41,009 bases of DNA from DASPJQ01 sp035299065 (GTDB lineage: Bacteria > Bacteroidota > Bacteroidia > Flavobacteriales_D > UBA2798), in contig DATGXI010000121.1 of assembly GCA_035299065.1 (NCBI GenBank), positions 1 to 41,009 of the forward strand. Direction: 5' to 3'. This document shows positions 40,223-41,009 of this stretch, piece by piece. The notes below the pieces were generated by a model that made no database searches, was not told where the DNA came from, and saw only the letters and a program-made list of their open reading frames with translations. A program made the position numbers and the translations under genes. Each line of letters opens with the position of its first letter. The stretch's first letter is position 1.

Positions 40223-40585
40223 ATGGGTGACTTTATCATATCGGAAGGGAAAAACACTCCTACGGTTAAATTCACCGCTCAATCCTGCACGCTTGCCATT
40301 ACCGGCAAATCATATCCTGAAAATGCACGCAAGTTTTACGATGATGTGTACAAGCGCATTGACTTAACAGGCGTAAAAGAATTTACAGTTGTTATGGACT
40401 TTGACTACGTTAGTTCCTCGTCCGTTATATGCGTGCTTGAAATGCTCAAAAAACTCAAAGGCAATTACGCAGCTGCCAACTTTGTCATCCGTTTCTTTTA
40501 CGAGTCGGGTGATGATGATATGCTTGCCGTAGGTGAGAATTATGAGAAAATTACCGGGTTGAAGTTTGAGTACTTAGTTAAGTAG
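40223..40585 (+). CDS. siaC: SiaC-family regulatory phosphoprotein (DUF1987)
   Basis: 120 residues with an STAS-like fold. Family features: TPTVKF, LAITGKSYPENARKFYDDVY and the switch loop. The segment that normally reads YFNTSS, whose Thr is the SiaB target in Pseudomonas, reads YVSSSS here (residues 62-67), so the corresponding residue would be Ser65, still phosphorylatable but not the canonical Thr. The partner siaB gene is 5 bases upstream. Likely switches binding partners with phosphorylation. I see no SiaA or SiaD in the remaining 424 bases. Confidence 0.9.
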   Translation: MGDFIISEGKNTPTVKFTAQSCTLAITGKSYPENARKFYDDVYKRIDLTGVKEFTVVMDFDYVSSSSVICVLEMLKKLKGNYAAANFVIRFFYESGDDDMLAVGENYEKITGLKFEYLVK

Positions 40586-41009
40586 TTTACAGTTTTGTTA
40601 GTTCGATAACCGTTTTTTTTTGGTTATTGCCGGCAAATTAGTTGGCTGCCTGCCCAACTGCAAAATGAGATCCTTCGTTGCATAAATCTTCATTCTTTCA
40701 TAAAGTTAGGGAACTTGCTCAGGAAAACACTTTGCAGTTGGGCACCGCGCTTTCGCTAATAGTCCTCATTCGTGAGTACACTCATTGCGGGCTATCACGC
40801 TCAATCCCTGGCAGGGTTGAATGCTCGCGGTAAAATGTGATGAACGCAAAGATCACAGCGAGACTTAACAGATTGCTTCGGTCGCTAAATTTTTCACCGG
40901 AACTTAATTTTGTACAGCTCCCTCGCAATTTGGTAGCGTTCATGTGAGGTGTTGGAATAAAAGCGCAAGCGGTAAAAAGTGAAACTAAGTCCCCTATATG
41001 ATTCTCCGC
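40586..41009. other. Terminal intergenic region with a perfect 14-base inverted repeat
   Basis: 424 bases to the window end without a recognisable gene. TGCCCAACTGCAAA (40651-40664) has a perfect complement at 40731-40744, separated by 66 bases. A shorter CGATAACC/GGTTATTG hairpin near 40604-40630 has its T-run in the loop and is not a standard terminator. The rest contains no readable protein. Confidence 0.5.

Noticed and set aside
40604..40630. Hairpin CGATAACC/GGTTATTG as terminator of siaC
   Set aside because: The T-run is in the loop rather than after the stem, so it lacks standard terminator form.

Overview
The window comes from a member of the Bacteroidota; I do not name a genus. The evidence is lineage-typical genes: type B ribosomal protein L31, the GlmU-like fusion peculiar to this phylum, a SiaB/SiaC pair, several SurA-like periplasmic isomerases and many secreted or lipoprotein genes. 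Ribosome-binding sites are weak, and several promoters fit TTG-N18/19-TAnnTTTG. DNA is AT-rich. I see no tRNA, rRNA, CRISPR array or intact transposase. The left edge cuts the RNase Y gene.

Layout. 1-3373: end of rny, a DUF427 gene and an egtB-egtD pair for ergothioneine-type thiol synthesis. 3449-6451: a small secreted protein, then an osmolyte-type ABC importer whose binding protein is fused to the front of its permease. 6592-13335: guaB, three consecutive SurA/PpiC-type envelope folding factors and a MoxR ATPase. 13388-19584: a secreted beta-helix protein and a tandem run of five paralogous secreted proteins sharing a domain around the motif KPVIYLYP. 19721-20620: a SigZ-like ECF sigma factor with a cysteine-rich tail, followed by a 61-residue Cys/Asn-rich peptide; both genes are preceded by the same bipartite promoter-like motif with identical spacing. 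20651-27196: small membrane proteins, a beta-helix lipoprotein, rpmE2, the GlmU-like gene and lon. 27290-31644: a secreted protein, miaE, a paaG-like gene, a tandemly duplicated GxxExxY element abutting fabI, fabI and rsmE. 31964-35006: a DUF3606 protein, then a cassette of small protein, membrane protein, histidine kinase and NarL-type regulator, flanked on both sides by exact copies of a 12-bp palindromic motif. 35362-38633: a minus-strand operon of SPFH-GYF, double zinc ribbon and PKD lipoprotein genes. 38683-40585: an outer-membrane-type protein and siaB-siaC.

How the parts work together. Three regulatory modules stand out: the sigma factor with its Cys-rich peptide (probably metal or thiol stress, autoregulated), the two-component cassette bracketed by candidate operators, and the SiaB/SiaC kinase-phosphoprotein switch. 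The strongest candidates for something undescribed are the sigma/Cys-rich pair with its matching promoters, the five-gene KPVIYLYP family, and the two-component cassette. The fabI-GxxExxY region preserves a readable history: an element with perfect 15-bp terminal inverted repeats was tandemly duplicated together with the last 42 bp of fabI, apparently through a CGCCA microhomology, and one copy then lost its gene.
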